From contig OZ244254.1 of NCBI GenBank assembly GCA_965217205.1, positions 558,001-622,000 on the forward strand: a stretch of DNA of 64,000 bases, read 5' to 3'. Position 1 is the first letter of the stretch. Every line of letters begins with the position of its first letter. The DNA comes from Maricaulis sp947259345 (lineage in GTDB: Bacteria; Pseudomonadota; Alphaproteobacteria; Caulobacterales; Maricaulaceae). The translations under genes and the position numbers were made by a program. Positions 1-8,355 of this stretch are shown piece by piece. Below the pieces are notes generated by a model, which ran no database searches, was not told the DNA's origin, and was given only the letters and a program-made list of their open reading frames with translations.

Positions 1-1
1 C

Positions 2-343
2 GCTGGCGGTGGCCACCTGGGCACGCAGAGCCTTTATCTCATGCCTTTGGTCCTGCTGCTGTTCTTCCTCGCTGGCAGTGTCACGGCCTGGCTGCGCCGG
101 GATGGTTTGCGGGCGAAGTCGGGGGCGTCGGGCGCTTTCAGCCTCTACTTCCCCGTTCTCGCGACCGGGGTGATGGCCTGGGTCTTCCTGGACCTGATGC
201 CCAAACTCTTCGGCGCGCCGCTGATGACGTTCAAGCTCTACCAGCCGGACATGGTGATCCTTCTGGTCGCCAGTTCAGTGACGGGCGTCAGCTTTGCCGT
301 GTTCAGATTGGCTGTCGCCTACACTGGCCGCCAGGCTGGCTAG
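2..343 (+). CDS. C-terminal part of an integral membrane protein (5' end outside window)
   Basis: The frame is open from base 2, so this is the last 113 residues of a longer protein; the methionine at 41 is probably internal. Three hydrophobic segments are visible: VLLLFFLAGSVTAWL, a second around FPVLATGVMAWVFLDLM, and a third around MVILLVASSVTGVSFAVF. No family is recognised. Its stop codon overlaps the stop of the convergent ketoacyl synthase gene on the other strand (340-343), so the two genes converge with no intergenic space. Confidence 0.6.
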   Translation, partial: AGGGHLGTQSLYLMPLVLLLFFLAGSVTAWLRRDGLRAKSGASGAFSLYFPVLATGVMAWVFLDLMPKLFGAPLMTFKLYQPDMVILLVASSVTGVSFAVFRLAVAYTGRQAG

Positions 344-1455
344 AGCTTCTCGACGAAGACCGTGCCGGCTGAATAACCTGCCCCGAAGGAGCAGATCAGA
401 CCCTTCTCGCCGGCTTCGAACCCGTCATGGTGACGGTGGAAGGCAACTAGCGAGCCGGCCCCGGCGGTATTCGCGAACTCGTCGAGGATGACCGGCGCCT
501 CCTCTTCGGTGAACTCGCGGCCGAAGACTTTCTTCGCCACCATCATATTCATGTTGATATTGGCCTGGTGCAGCCAGAGGCGTTTCATGTCGGCCGGCGT
601 GAGGCCGAAACTGTCCATGTCGGTGAGGATCATCTCGGCGACCATCGGGCAGACTTCCTTGAAGACCTTGCGGCCCTCCTGGACGAAATAGCGATCCTCG
701 AACTCCGGCTCAGGCTCTTCCGAAGCATTCAGGAAGCCGAAATTGGAGCGGATATTGTTGGAGAATTTGGTCATCAGATTGCGACCGATGATCTTCCAGC
801 CCTCGCCGCCAGCGACGTCCTCGTGCTCGATCAGTATGGCCACGGCGACATCGCCGAAGATGAAATGGCTGTCGCGATCGCGGAAATTGAGTTGCGGCGT
901 GGTGATTTCCGGCGTCACGACCAGAACCGATTTGGCCATGCCGGTCTCGATCATGTTGACCGCATTGATGATGCCGAAGGTTCCCGAGGAACAGGCGACG
1001 GTCATGTCATAGCCGAAGCCCTCAATGCCGAGCGCGTTTTGGATTTCGATCGCCATGCACGGATAGGTGCGCTGCATGGAGGTGGCCGAGCAGATCACCG
1101 CATCGACATCGGCGGCATCACGGCCGGCATGGGCCAGGGCTGCCTTGGCAGCAGCCAGTCCGGCCTCGGCCATCAGCGACAGGTCTTCATTGGCGCGCGG
1201 CTCGACGCGCGGACGCATGCGGGTGATGTCCAGCACGCCTTCCTTGTCGATGGAATAGCGCGACTTGATGCCCGAGGCTTTCTCGATGAAGCCGGAGGAG
1301 GAGGGGTTTTTCGCCTCGACAGCGCCGCGCTCGATGGCGTCGGCATTCTCGGCATTGAAGTACTCGACATAGGCGTTGTAGCAGGCCACGAGTTCGTCGT
1401 TGGAGATCGACTCTTCAGGGGTCCAAAGACCGGTCGACCGGATCACCGCGCTCAT
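340..1455 (-). CDS. Beta-ketoacyl-ACP synthase III family protein (FabH-like)
   Basis: The 371-residue thiolase-fold condensing enzyme has the family's catalytic triad: Cys155 in TVACSSGTFG, His296 in WLHQANIN and Asn329 in ANTAGAG. Family members condense an acyl-CoA or acyl-ACP with malonyl-ACP to start fatty acid synthesis. It is longer than classical FabH (about 320 residues), with an insertion near residues 30-60, so it may be an alternative KAS III working on other primers or a specialised lipid. It is a single-gene unit on the minus strand. GGAG lies about 8 bases upstream of the ATG. Family is confident; substrate is unknown. Confidence 0.9.
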   Translation of the reverse strand: MSAVIRSTGLWTPEESISNDELVACYNAYVEYFNAENADAIERGAVEAKNPSSSGFIEKASGIKSRYSIDKEGVLDITRMRPRVEPRANEDLSLMAEAGLAAAKAALAHAGRDAADVDAVICSATSMQRTYPCMAIEIQNALGIEGFGYDMTVACSSGTFGIINAVNMIETGMAKSVLVVTPEITTPQLNFRDRDSHFIFGDVAVAILIEHEDVAGGEGWKIIGRNLMTKFSNNIRSNFGFLNASEEPEPEFEDRYFVQEGRKVFKEVCPMVAEMILTDMDSFGLTPADMKRLWLHQANINMNMMVAKKVFGREFTEEEAPVILDEFANTAGAGSLVAFHRHHDGFEAGEKGLICSFGAGYSAGTVFVEKL

Positions 1456-1629
1456 TCACTTCACTCCGCAACGGGCAGACAGGGCGCGCAACTTAGTGGC
1501 TGCCTCGCCCCCCGTCACCTGTGCAGCTGCGCATGCCTGGCCTGCAAGGCTTTGACCTCGTCGGCCAGCAATGCCAGTTCTGTAGCCAGATTGATTTGAA
1601 GGTCTCGATGACCGCAGGGAGAGCGATCC

Positions 1630-2736
1630 ATGAAGACACGTGCCGCCGTAGCCTTCGAGGCCGGAAAACCGCTGGAAATTGTCGAAGTGGATCTGGAAGG
1701 CCCGAAGGCGGGCGAGGTCCTGGTCGAGATCAAGGCGACCGGTATCTGCCACACCGATGAATTCACCCGCTCCGGCGCGGACCCGGAAGGCGCCTTCCCG
1801 GCCATTCTCGGTCATGAGGGCGCGGGCATTGTCCGCGAGGTCGGGCCGGGCGTGAAGGATCTCAAGGTCGGCGACCATGTCATCCCGCTCTACACGGCTG
1901 AGTGCCGGGAGTGCGAATACTGCCTCAATCCCAAGACCAATCTGTGCCAGAAAGTGCGCGCCACCCAGGGCCAGGGCGTGATGCCGGACGGGACGTCGCG
2001 CTTTTCCTACAAGGGCGAGAAAATCCTGCACTATATGGGCTGTTCGACCTTCTCGAACTTCACCGTCCTGCCGGAGGTTTCCCTCGCCAAGGTCCGTCAG
2101 GACGCGCCCTTCGACAAGATCTGCTATATCGGTTGCGGCGTGACCACCGGCATTGGCGCGGTCATGTTCACGGCCAAGGTCGAGCCCAATTCCACCGCCG
2201 TTGTCTTTGGCCTGGGCGGGATCGGGCTCAATGTGATCCAGGGCCTCAAACTGATCGGCGCCCGCCAGATTGTCGGTGTCGACACCAATCCCGCCAAGGA
2301 AGCGATGGGTCGCCAGTTCGGCATGACCGATTTCGTCAATCCGAAGGACCACAAGGATCTGGTCGGCCATCTCGTCGAGCTGACCGGCGGCGGGGCGGAC
2401 TATTCCTTCGAATGCATCGGCAATGTCGAGGTCATGCGCGCGGCGCTGGAATGCTGCCACAAGGGCTGGGGCGAGAGCGTCATCATCGGCGTGGCCCCCG
2501 CCGGCGCTGAGATCCAGACCCGCCCCTTCCAGCTGGTCACCGGCCGCGTCTGGCGCGGCTCCGCCTTCGGCGGCGCCAGGGGCCGCACCGACGTCCCCAA
2601 GATTGTCGACATGTACATGGAAGGCCGCATCGATATCGACAGCCTGATCACCCACAAGCTCAAGCTGGATGACATCAACAAGGGGTTTGACCTGATGCAT
2701 GCCGGCGAGAGCATCCGGGCTGTGGTGGAGTATTAG
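1630..2736 (+). CDS. frmA: S-(hydroxymethyl)glutathione dehydrogenase / class III alcohol dehydrogenase
   Basis: The 368-residue zinc medium-chain dehydrogenase oxidises S-(hydroxymethyl)glutathione, formed from formaldehyde and glutathione, to S-formylglutathione with NAD. Catalytic zinc ligands are visible at Cys40 (GICHTDEF) and His62 (GHEGAG). The structural-zinc cysteines are Cys92, 95, 98 and 106. The Rossmann motif GLGGIGLN follows, and the length matches the class III family. A purine-rich GGGAGAG precedes the ATG. The next pathway enzyme, S-formylglutathione hydrolase, lies 2.1 kb downstream on the same strand, so the two form a formaldehyde detoxification pair split by repeats and an opposite-strand gene. 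Confidence 0.96.
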   Translation: MKTRAAVAFEAGKPLEIVEVDLEGPKAGEVLVEIKATGICHTDEFTRSGADPEGAFPAILGHEGAGIVREVGPGVKDLKVGDHVIPLYTAECRECEYCLNPKTNLCQKVRATQGQGVMPDGTSRFSYKGEKILHYMGCSTFSNFTVLPEVSLAKVRQDAPFDKICYIGCGVTTGIGAVMFTAKVEPNSTAVVFGLGGIGLNVIQGLKLIGARQIVGVDTNPAKEAMGRQFGMTDFVNPKDHKDLVGHLVELTGGGADYSFECIGNVEVMRAALECCHKGWGESVIIGVAPAGAEIQTRPFQLVTGRVWRGSAFGGARGRTDVPKIVDMYMEGRIDIDSLITHKLKLDDINKGFDLMHAGESIRAVVEY

Positions 2737-2753
2737 GGGTGCTCACCCACACC

Positions 2754-3398
2754 CTTGTCATCCCGGACGGATGTCCCGCGAATGCGGGACGCAGATCCGG
2801 GACCTATGTGTCCGCAATCAGTTAGGTCCCTGACTTTCGCCCCGCCTGCGCGGGGCGTCCATCAGGGATGACAAGGTGGTTATTTCGCAGGAAAGCGGCC
2901 CGGCCGACCCCCCACCATAAACCGGAGACGGCCTGCTGGCTGACAAGTGATTTATGGTTCCGTGCGCGCGGGGCGCAATGGTCCAGAAGGCCAAGCGGTG
3001 GACGGGGCACCACACCCTTGTCATCCCCGCTGAATGTCCGGCGCAGGCCGGACGCAAGGCGGGGACCTATGTGTCCGCAATCAGTTAGGTCCCTGACTTT
3101 CGCCCCGCCTGCGCGGGGCGTCCATCAGGGATGACAAGGTGGTTATTTCGCAGGAAAGCGGCCCGGCCGACCCCCCACCATAAACCGGAGACGGCCTGCT
3201 GGCTGACAAGCGATGTATGGTTCCTTGCGCGCGGGGCGCAATGGTCCAGAAGGCCAAGCGGTGGACGGCACCACACCCTTGTCATCCCCGCTGAATGTCC
3301 GGCGAAGGCCGGACGCAAGGCGGGGACCTATGTGTCCGCAATCAGCTAGGTCCCTGATTTTCGCCCCGCCTTCGCGGGGCGTCCATCAGGGATGACAA
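2754..3398. repeat. Tandem array of cloverleaf-like repeat units (A1-B1-A2-B2-A3)
   Basis: The 700-base gap downstream of frmA is filled by repeats. Three copies of a roughly 120-bp element (2754-2874, 3018-3137, 3279-3398) are separated by two near-identical spacers of about 142 bp (2875-3017 and 3138-3278), giving a period of 261-264 bp. Each element begins TTGTCATCC and ends GGATGACAA, contains two short GC hairpins with 4-base loops, and has a central GGGACC/GGTCCC stem. The spacers carry a further motif (CTGCTGGCTGACAAG) found elsewhere in the window. Small open frames inside the array are mirror products of the repeats and are not called genes. Confidence 0.9.
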
Positions 3399-3440
3399 CG
3401 GATGGTGTTGGCTGGCGCTGCGCCGTGGCAGCGCCGCCCC

Positions 3441-4643
3441 CTACGGCGCCTCGCCCTCGGTTTCCGCATCTGCCAGCACCGCCTGGACATCGACCAGTTC
3501 GATATCGTGCATCTGGTCGAGATAGGCGTCGAAATAGGCTTTGTGAGAGGCACCGACGATGACCAGGACGCGGGCGCCGGGCTGGTTGCCGGCGGCTTCG
3601 ACGACATTGGCCGCCATGCGCAGGCCGCGGACCTGCCACCAGGCGACATATTGGCGGGCGACGGCGTCTTCATCCGGCGTCGCGGTGGCGAGGCCGAAAT
3701 CATTCTCGATCACATAGCGCATATAGGCTTCACTATTGAGGAAGCGATAGCCGTCGAGGACGGCTTCAGCCGAGCCGATATAGCGTGTGCGGGCCGCGTC
3801 CATCTCGCCGGCCAGCGGATGCTCGGTGCCCCAGACCGACTGGATGACCGGGCCGAGCGTGTCCGGGGCGCGGGTCTGGACGATATCGGCGGAGTGATCA
3901 TCCATGGTCGCCAGATGCTCGAGGCCGAGTTCATTGGCGAGGGTGAGGGCGATCAGGTTGTTCTCATTGCGCGAGGTCTGCATGCGATCGAGGCGCGTGA
4001 CCAGGTCGTCACTGACACCGTTCTCGGCGCGGCGTTCGGACGGGTCGAGTTTTGACCATTGCAGGGCCGCCGACCAGGGCTCGCCCGCGCCATAGAAGAG
4101 CGCGGCCAGTTCGCGGCGTTCGGCCGGGGTGGGGGTGTCCGGAAGGGCGGTGAGGGCGGCAAAGGCCGCGCTGGCGGCGGCCGGCTGGTTCATGCCGAGC
4201 GCGTCGAGCGCCGGCGCCGGGTCGTAGCAGTAATTATCGGCAACGCCGGGATAGAAGTCGGGATAACGGCGCAGCGTGTCGCAAGTCTGCCCGCCGACCG
4301 CCTCGATGGCGATGATGTCCGGGCTGAAGCCTTCCAGCCGGTCCAGGACGAGCGCCAGATGGTCCGGACTGAAAGCCGCTTCGGGCAGATTGTTGAGATG
4401 CGTCGTGCCCAGCACGAGGACGCGCGTGGGCTCACCGCCGAGCGTGGTCTGGACGCCGGCGAAATCGAGCGCGGGCGCCGCGCCCGTACGCTCGAAAACA
4501 GGTGAGCCCGGCGGCGTGGGCGGGATCGATGTGGTGGCCATCTCCGTCTCGCCGGATGGCCGCGGCGTGTCCGCTGGCTGGGAGCAGGCGGCGAGGCCGG
4601 CCGCCAGGGCCAGGGCCGAGATGAGTGTGGTGGCTGTCTTCAT
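3441..4643 (-). CDS. Exported lipoprotein, DUF5694 / TraB-like family
   Basis: The 400-residue protein starts at 4643, where a signal peptide with lipobox LAAC (Cys20) begins; the open frame continues upstream but the extra residues look non-coding. The mature part has a conserved strand and motif LVLGTTHL near residue 77 and a late VIVGASHK segment. This arrangement of a GTxHL strand and a later GxxH resembles DUF5694 proteins and, more distantly, TraB/GumN-type domains; enzymatic function is not established. It is transcribed toward the repeat array and divergently from the S-formylglutathione hydrolase gene (193 bases between starts). Confidence 0.75.
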   Translation of the reverse strand: MKTATTLISALALAAGLAACSQPADTPRPSGETEMATTSIPPTPPGSPVFERTGAAPALDFAGVQTTLGGEPTRVLVLGTTHLNNLPEAAFSPDHLALVLDRLEGFSPDIIAIEAVGGQTCDTLRRYPDFYPGVADNYCYDPAPALDALGMNQPAAASAAFAALTALPDTPTPAERRELAALFYGAGEPWSAALQWSKLDPSERRAENGVSDDLVTRLDRMQTSRNENNLIALTLANELGLEHLATMDDHSADIVQTRAPDTLGPVIQSVWGTEHPLAGEMDAARTRYIGSAEAVLDGYRFLNSEAYMRYVIENDFGLATATPDEDAVARQYVAWWQVRGLRMAANVVEAAGNQPGARVLVIVGASHKAYFDAYLDQMHDIELVDVQAVLADAETEGEAP

Positions 4644-4836
4644 GATATCCCCCGATTGCTGCGCCCTATCTGGCACCCTGCCATCCAAGGCGATCCCGTG
4701 ATCGACCGCAACGTGGATTGCCGCGGGCCGAGTCCCGCCCATTTCCCGCCCCGTGTCGGACGCAGGAACAGGGATTTGCTCCCCCGGCGCACTGCCATAT
4801 GTGTGGAGGGGACACTCGCAGAGGACGCCGCCCATC

Positions 4837-5682
4837 ATGACCCTGACCCCCGTTTCCAGCTGGACCTCCTTTGGCGGCACGCTGTCCGTCCATGATCATG
4901 ACAGCGAGGCCTGCCGCGGGTCGATGCGCTTTGCCGTCTACACCCCGCCCCAGGCCAAGGACGGTCCGGTCCCGGTGGTCTGGTTCCTCTCCGGACTGAC
5001 CTGCAACTGGTCGAATGTGATGGAGAAATCCGGCCTCCAGCGGGTCGCCAGCGAGCTTGGCCTGATGGTGGTGGCACCGGACACTTCACCGCGCGGCGAG
5101 AATGTCGGTGATGATGAGGGCTATGATCTGGGCCAGGGCGCGGGCTTTTATCTCGATGCGACCGAACCTCCCTGGGCGCCGCATTTTTCAATGGAGACCT
5201 ATATCGCCCATGAGCTGCCAACCCTGGTCGGATCGCAATTTCCCGCCGATCCCGAACGTCAGGGCATTATGGGCCATTCCATGGGTGGGCATGGCGCGCT
5301 GACGCTCAATTTCCGTCATCCCGGCCGCTATGCCTCGGTCTCCGCCTTCGCGCCGATCGTGGCGCCGTCGAAAGTGCCCTGGGGGCAAAAAGCTCTGAAG
5401 GCCTATCTCGGTGATGAATGCCCGGCCTGGGGTGAGCATGATGCCTGCGAGCTGGTCAAGCGTCAGCCGACCGACCAGATGATCCTGATCGACCAGGGCG
5501 AGGCCGATCAATTCCTCGAGGAGCAATTGCGCCCCGAGCTGTTCGAGGCGGCCTGCCGGGAGGCGGGGCAGTCCGTGACCGTCCGCCGCCATCCCGGCTA
5601 TGACCATTCATACTGGTTCATCGCCAGCTTCATCGAGGACCATCTGCGTCATCACGCCAAGGTCCTGACCGCCGGCGACTGA
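4837..5682 (+). CDS. fghA: S-formylglutathione hydrolase
   Basis: The 281-residue esterase-D type alpha/beta hydrolase cleaves S-formylglutathione to formate and glutathione. The nucleophile elbow GHSMGGHG places Ser148, with Asp224 (DQGEADQF) and His257 (GYDHSYWF) completing the triad. FLSGLTC near residue 50 is the usual oxyanion-side motif. The start at 4837 was chosen because family members begin a few residues before the conserved domain; the frame stays open 28 codons further upstream. It functions with frmA (1630-2736). The 3' end is 4 bases from the stop of the convergent minus-strand gene. Confidence 0.95.
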   Translation: MTLTPVSSWTSFGGTLSVHDHDSEACRGSMRFAVYTPPQAKDGPVPVVWFLSGLTCNWSNVMEKSGLQRVASELGLMVVAPDTSPRGENVGDDEGYDLGQGAGFYLDATEPPWAPHFSMETYIAHELPTLVGSQFPADPERQGIMGHSMGGHGALTLNFRHPGRYASVSAFAPIVAPSKVPWGQKALKAYLGDECPAWGEHDACELVKRQPTDQMILIDQGEADQFLEEQLRPELFEAACREAGQSVTVRRHPGYDHSYWFIASFIEDHLRHHAKVLTAGD

Positions 5683-5686
5683 GCCT

Positions 5687-6133
5687 TCAGCGCTGGCCGA
5701 TCTCGGAGACCGAGAGCGTGGCCTGGGCGTATTCGCCCTGGCGATAGGAGCCGATCCAGACCGAATAGGCGCCGGAGCCGGGATTGCCGATCGTCAGGGT
5801 CGGATTCAGGCCCGGACCGCTGTCATCATCGCAATAGAAATTCCCGTTCGGCGCGCGCACGATGAGGGTCGTATCGGCCTGCGAGGTGGCCGAGAAGGTC
5901 AGGTTGAAATTGCCGGCCGAATAATAGACCGCGAAATCCACCGCATCCGCGACCCAGCCCGTGCAATTGGTGAAGAGGTTGCGCGCAGCGACATTGCCGC
6001 CCGATGTGATCGTGGTGCGATAGGGATCCGGGGTGAAACCGGACCGCAGATTGACCGAGCCGAAAGTCTGGGCCGAAGCCTGGGCCCCGAGGATGAGGCA
6101 GGCCAGGCCTGCAATGATGGCAAGTCTCTTCAT
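5687..6133 (-). CDS. Small exported protein with pre-peptidase C-like fold
   Basis: The 148-residue protein has a clear Sec signal peptide (MKRLAIIAGLACLILGAQASAQ), cut after AQA or ASA. The mature part is rich in Ser, Thr, Asn and Gly with alternating hydrophobic strands. FNLTFSATSQADTTLIVRAP followed by a CDDDSG turn and GAYSVWIGSY is the pattern of PPC-type beta-sandwich domains often appended to secreted peptidases. Here the domain stands alone, with two cysteines that could form a disulfide. No enzyme motif is visible. It is convergent with fghA. Confidence 0.7.
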   Translation of the reverse strand: MKRLAIIAGLACLILGAQASAQTFGSVNLRSGFTPDPYRTTITSGGNVAARNLFTNCTGWVADAVDFAVYYSAGNFNLTFSATSQADTTLIVRAPNGNFYCDDDSGPGLNPTLTIGNPGSGAYSVWIGSYRQGEYAQATLSVSEIGQR

Positions 6134-6243
6134 GGAACGCTCTCCCTGTCCGTTTGAAGCGACGAGAAGAAAGCCATGAGCGCGGTGCAGCGGGTATCCC
6201 CGGTTTGGGGGAGGGGGCTCGGAAGGTGATCACGGCCACCACC

Positions 6244-6364
6244 TTGTCATCCCCGCCGGACGTCCCGCGAAAGCGGGACGCAGAGCGGGGACCCATGTGG
6301 TGGTCGAAAAGCTAGGTCCCTGACTTGCGCCCGGCCTGCGCCGGGCATCCATCAGGGATGACAA
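6244..6364. repeat. Interspersed cloverleaf-like repeat, copy A4
   Basis: Single copy of the 120-bp element with ends TTGTCATCC and GGATGACAA. Its first hairpin stem is GTCCCGC/GCGGGAC with a GAAA loop, and its second is GCCCGGC/GCCGGGC with a CTGC loop. Both differ from other copies by paired changes that keep the stems intact. It sits between two minus-strand genes, close to the 3' end of the small lipoprotein gene. Confidence 0.88.
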
Positions 6365-6388
6365 GGGCAGGGCCGGCGTGAACGCGCC

Positions 6389-6631
6389 CTAGAACGGATC
6401 GCGGCGATAATCATCCGGGTTTTCGACGCGGTGGCGCGGACGCATTTCCTCGCCGCCATCGCCATCATCGCAAATCCATTCACCGGGCGCGGCGGGATCG
6501 TGCGGACCGGCGGGCCGGCATTCGCCAGCTCCGAGCTCTCCGGCAGAAGGCAGATTGGGATCGCGTCCCTTCTCCAGCCAGGCACAGCTGGAAAGGACGA
6601 CAGCAGACAGACAAATCAGGATGAGGCGCAT
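6389..6631 (-). CDS. Small lipoprotein, function unknown
   Basis: The 80-residue protein starts at 6631 with a lipoprotein signal; the lipobox LSSC ends at Cys16. The mature part is short, acidic and proline-rich, and contains two further cysteines (GECRP and WICDDGD), with a C-terminal DDYRRDPF tail. No family is recognised. The open frame extends 62 codons further upstream, but that stretch has no membrane or domain signal and is judged non-coding. It is transcribed alone, toward repeat copy A4. Confidence 0.6.
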   Translation of the reverse strand: MRLILICLSAVVLSSCAWLEKGRDPNLPSAGELGAGECRPAGPHDPAAPGEWICDDGDGGEEMRPRHRVENPDDYRRDPF

Positions 6632-6877
6632 GACAAGGCTCCGATGCGGGCTCCCCAGCCGGCGCGTGAGGGAGTTTAGCGGGTAGGGGCGTGTGGGCAA
6701 GAGGGGCTTGGATACGGCCTTCTCTTGGCAAGTGATGCATGGCGGAGTGTGGGCTGGGGCGCGGGCATTGGCAGGAAGCGGCTCTAGGCAATCTTTCCCC
6801 ATTCTTTGCCTCGCCAATCTTCCATCCTTGTCGTTTCCGGCGCATTATTCGCTATCTTGCAAGGCTGGGGACAGACG

Positions 6878-7492
6878 ATGATTCGGACAATCCTGATCGC
6901 GGGGCTGATGGCCTTGACCATCGCTACCGTCGAGGCCCAGCAGCAACCTTATTTCTGCCCCGCCCCGGAAGATGTCTGGGTGATGGACAAGGAGTTCCCT
7001 GACGCGCCGGCTTGGCGGTATGAGGCGCGGGTGCGGGGGAATGCGCTTGGCGTCGATTCATCAGATTTCCGGCGCCAGGCCCGACCCGTCCGGGTCCCGA
7101 CCCGTCCGGCCTCGAGCGTGCGTGGCCAGGCGCCTTCCACGACGCAAAACCGGCCAATCGTTGCGCCCATGCTGACCCATGACCGCGCTGTCGGCGTGGA
7201 CGCTAACGCCTTCGTGTCAAATCCCGACATGCCGCCGGTGATGGCCGCGCTCGAATGGGTGGCGGCGGAGGCCGGGCAGTTTGGATCGGTCTGTCGCTAC
7301 AGCCTGCAGGATGGCCAGCCAAGTGGCCGCAACGCGACTGCGACCATCCCGATCAACCGTCGGGGCTGCGAAGGGCAACCCGGCACAATGGTCTGGCGTC
7401 ATGACAGCCAGGTGGGCGGCTGGTCCTGCGACGCGTCGCGGACAGACTGCCTTTTCTTCTGCGAGGCCGAGGCGGTGCTGGAAACTTGGTAG
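6878..7492 (+). CDS. Exported cysteine-containing protein, function unknown
   Basis: The 204-residue protein begins with a signal peptide (MIRTILIAGLMALTIATVEA, cut before QQQ). The mature region has an N-terminal part with PYFCPAPEDVW, a low-complexity Arg/Pro middle, and a C-terminal part with five cysteines (VCRYS, GCEGQ, WSCDA, DCLFFCEA), suggesting disulfides in the periplasm or outside the cell. No family is recognised. The start at 6878 was chosen because it opens the signal peptide, with GGGG about 8 bases upstream. It is convergent with tag. Confidence 0.6.
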   Translation: MIRTILIAGLMALTIATVEAQQQPYFCPAPEDVWVMDKEFPDAPAWRYEARVRGNALGVDSSDFRRQARPVRVPTRPASSVRGQAPSTTQNRPIVAPMLTHDRAVGVDANAFVSNPDMPPVMAALEWVAAEAGQFGSVCRYSLQDGQPSGRNATATIPINRRGCEGQPGTMVWRHDSQVGGWSCDASRTDCLFFCEAEAVLETW

Positions 7493-7515
7493 CAGTGGGT
7501 ACACGCGGCCCCCCC

Positions 7516-8094
7516 CTACCGCACCATCTCTTTCACAGCGGCATGCCGCGGACAGGTCACCTCGTGGTCATTCACCATCCCCACCGCTTCCATGAAGGCA
7601 TAGACAATCGTCGGTCCGACAAATTTGAAGCCGCGCTTTTTCAGGTCCTTGGAAATCTGCTCTGACAGCGCCGTCTTGGTGGGGACATCCGACAGCGTGG
7701 CATAGCTGTTCTGGATCGGCGTGCCGTCGACGAAACCCCAGAGATAGTCGGCGAAGTCCTCGCCGCGCTCGCGCATGGCGATATAGGCCTTCGCATTGCC
7801 GATGGCGGCCTCGATCTTGGTGCGTGAGCGGATGATGCCGGGATCGGCCAACAGGCGTTCGCGGTCGGCATCGGTATAGGCGGCGATCCGGTCCGGGTCG
7901 AAGCCGTGGAAGGCGGCGCGCATCGTCTCGCGCTTGCGCAGGATGGTGATCCAGGCGAGGCCGGCCTGGAAACCGTCCAGCATCAGCTTTTCCCACAGGG
8001 CGCGGGGATCATACTCCGGCACGCCCCATTCGGTGTCGTGATACTCCGCATAGATCGGATCGGGCGAATTCACCCAGGCGCAGCGCTGGTTCAT
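7516..8094 (-). CDS. tag: DNA-3-methyladenine glycosylase I
   Basis: The 192-residue helix-hairpin-helix-type glycosylase removes 3-methyladenine from alkylated DNA in base excision repair. Family features are present: N-terminal Cys5 (NQRCAWVN), His19 and the following Glu22 in EYHDTEWG, and a C-terminal HEVTCPRH. The cysteine and histidine positions correspond to the zinc snap of E. coli Tag. The central LRKRETMRAAF region is also typical. Length equals the family norm. It is a single gene on the minus strand, followed upstream by a repeat-bearing gap. Confidence 0.95.
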   Translation of the reverse strand: MNQRCAWVNSPDPIYAEYHDTEWGVPEYDPRALWEKLMLDGFQAGLAWITILRKRETMRAAFHGFDPDRIAAYTDADRERLLADPGIIRSRTKIEAAIGNAKAYIAMRERGEDFADYLWGFVDGTPIQNSYATLSDVPTKTALSEQISKDLKKRGFKFVGPTIVYAFMEAVGMVNDHEVTCPRHAAVKEMVR

Positions 8095-8194
8095 GGGGCG
8101 GTCCCTTGTCGATCAGGCCAGTCGAGCCTGTTCGGGAGGCGCTGCCAAGCCGCTTTTCCGCGCCCTGCTGACAGCGTTCTGGCAGGAGGGTGAA

Positions 8195-8345
8195 AACGGG
8201 CCCTGGTCCTCGCCCTTGATGGGCGAGGTGGATTGCCGCAAGGCGGCGAGACGGAGTGGGTGATGGGCGGCCGGTGCAGGAACGCTGACGCGTTTCGCCC
8301 CATCCGGCCCTTCGGGCCACCTTCCCCATCAAGGGGAAGGACCTG
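8195..8345. repeat. Intergenic hairpin-rich element, type D (copy 1)
   Basis: The gap between tag and ygfZ holds a palindrome-rich sequence of about 150 bp. Hairpins include CTCGCCC-TTGAT-GGGCGAG, GGCCC-TTC-GGGCC and CCTTCCCC-ATCAA-GGGGAAGG, and the stretch around 8235-8270 (GCCGCAAGGCGGC) also pairs. A related but diverged arrangement lies downstream of dxs. No open frame in it looks coding. Confidence 0.65.
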
Positions 8346-8355
8346 CTTTTCCTGA

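Noticed and set aside
568..1599. Long plus-strand frame opposite the ketoacyl synthase gene
   Set aside because: Composition and lack of any known motif; the minus-strand protein has an intact catalytic triad.
2754..3398. Possible CRISPR array
   Set aside because: Only three repeats of about 120 bp with near-identical spacers; spacers in CRISPR arrays differ and repeats are much shorter.
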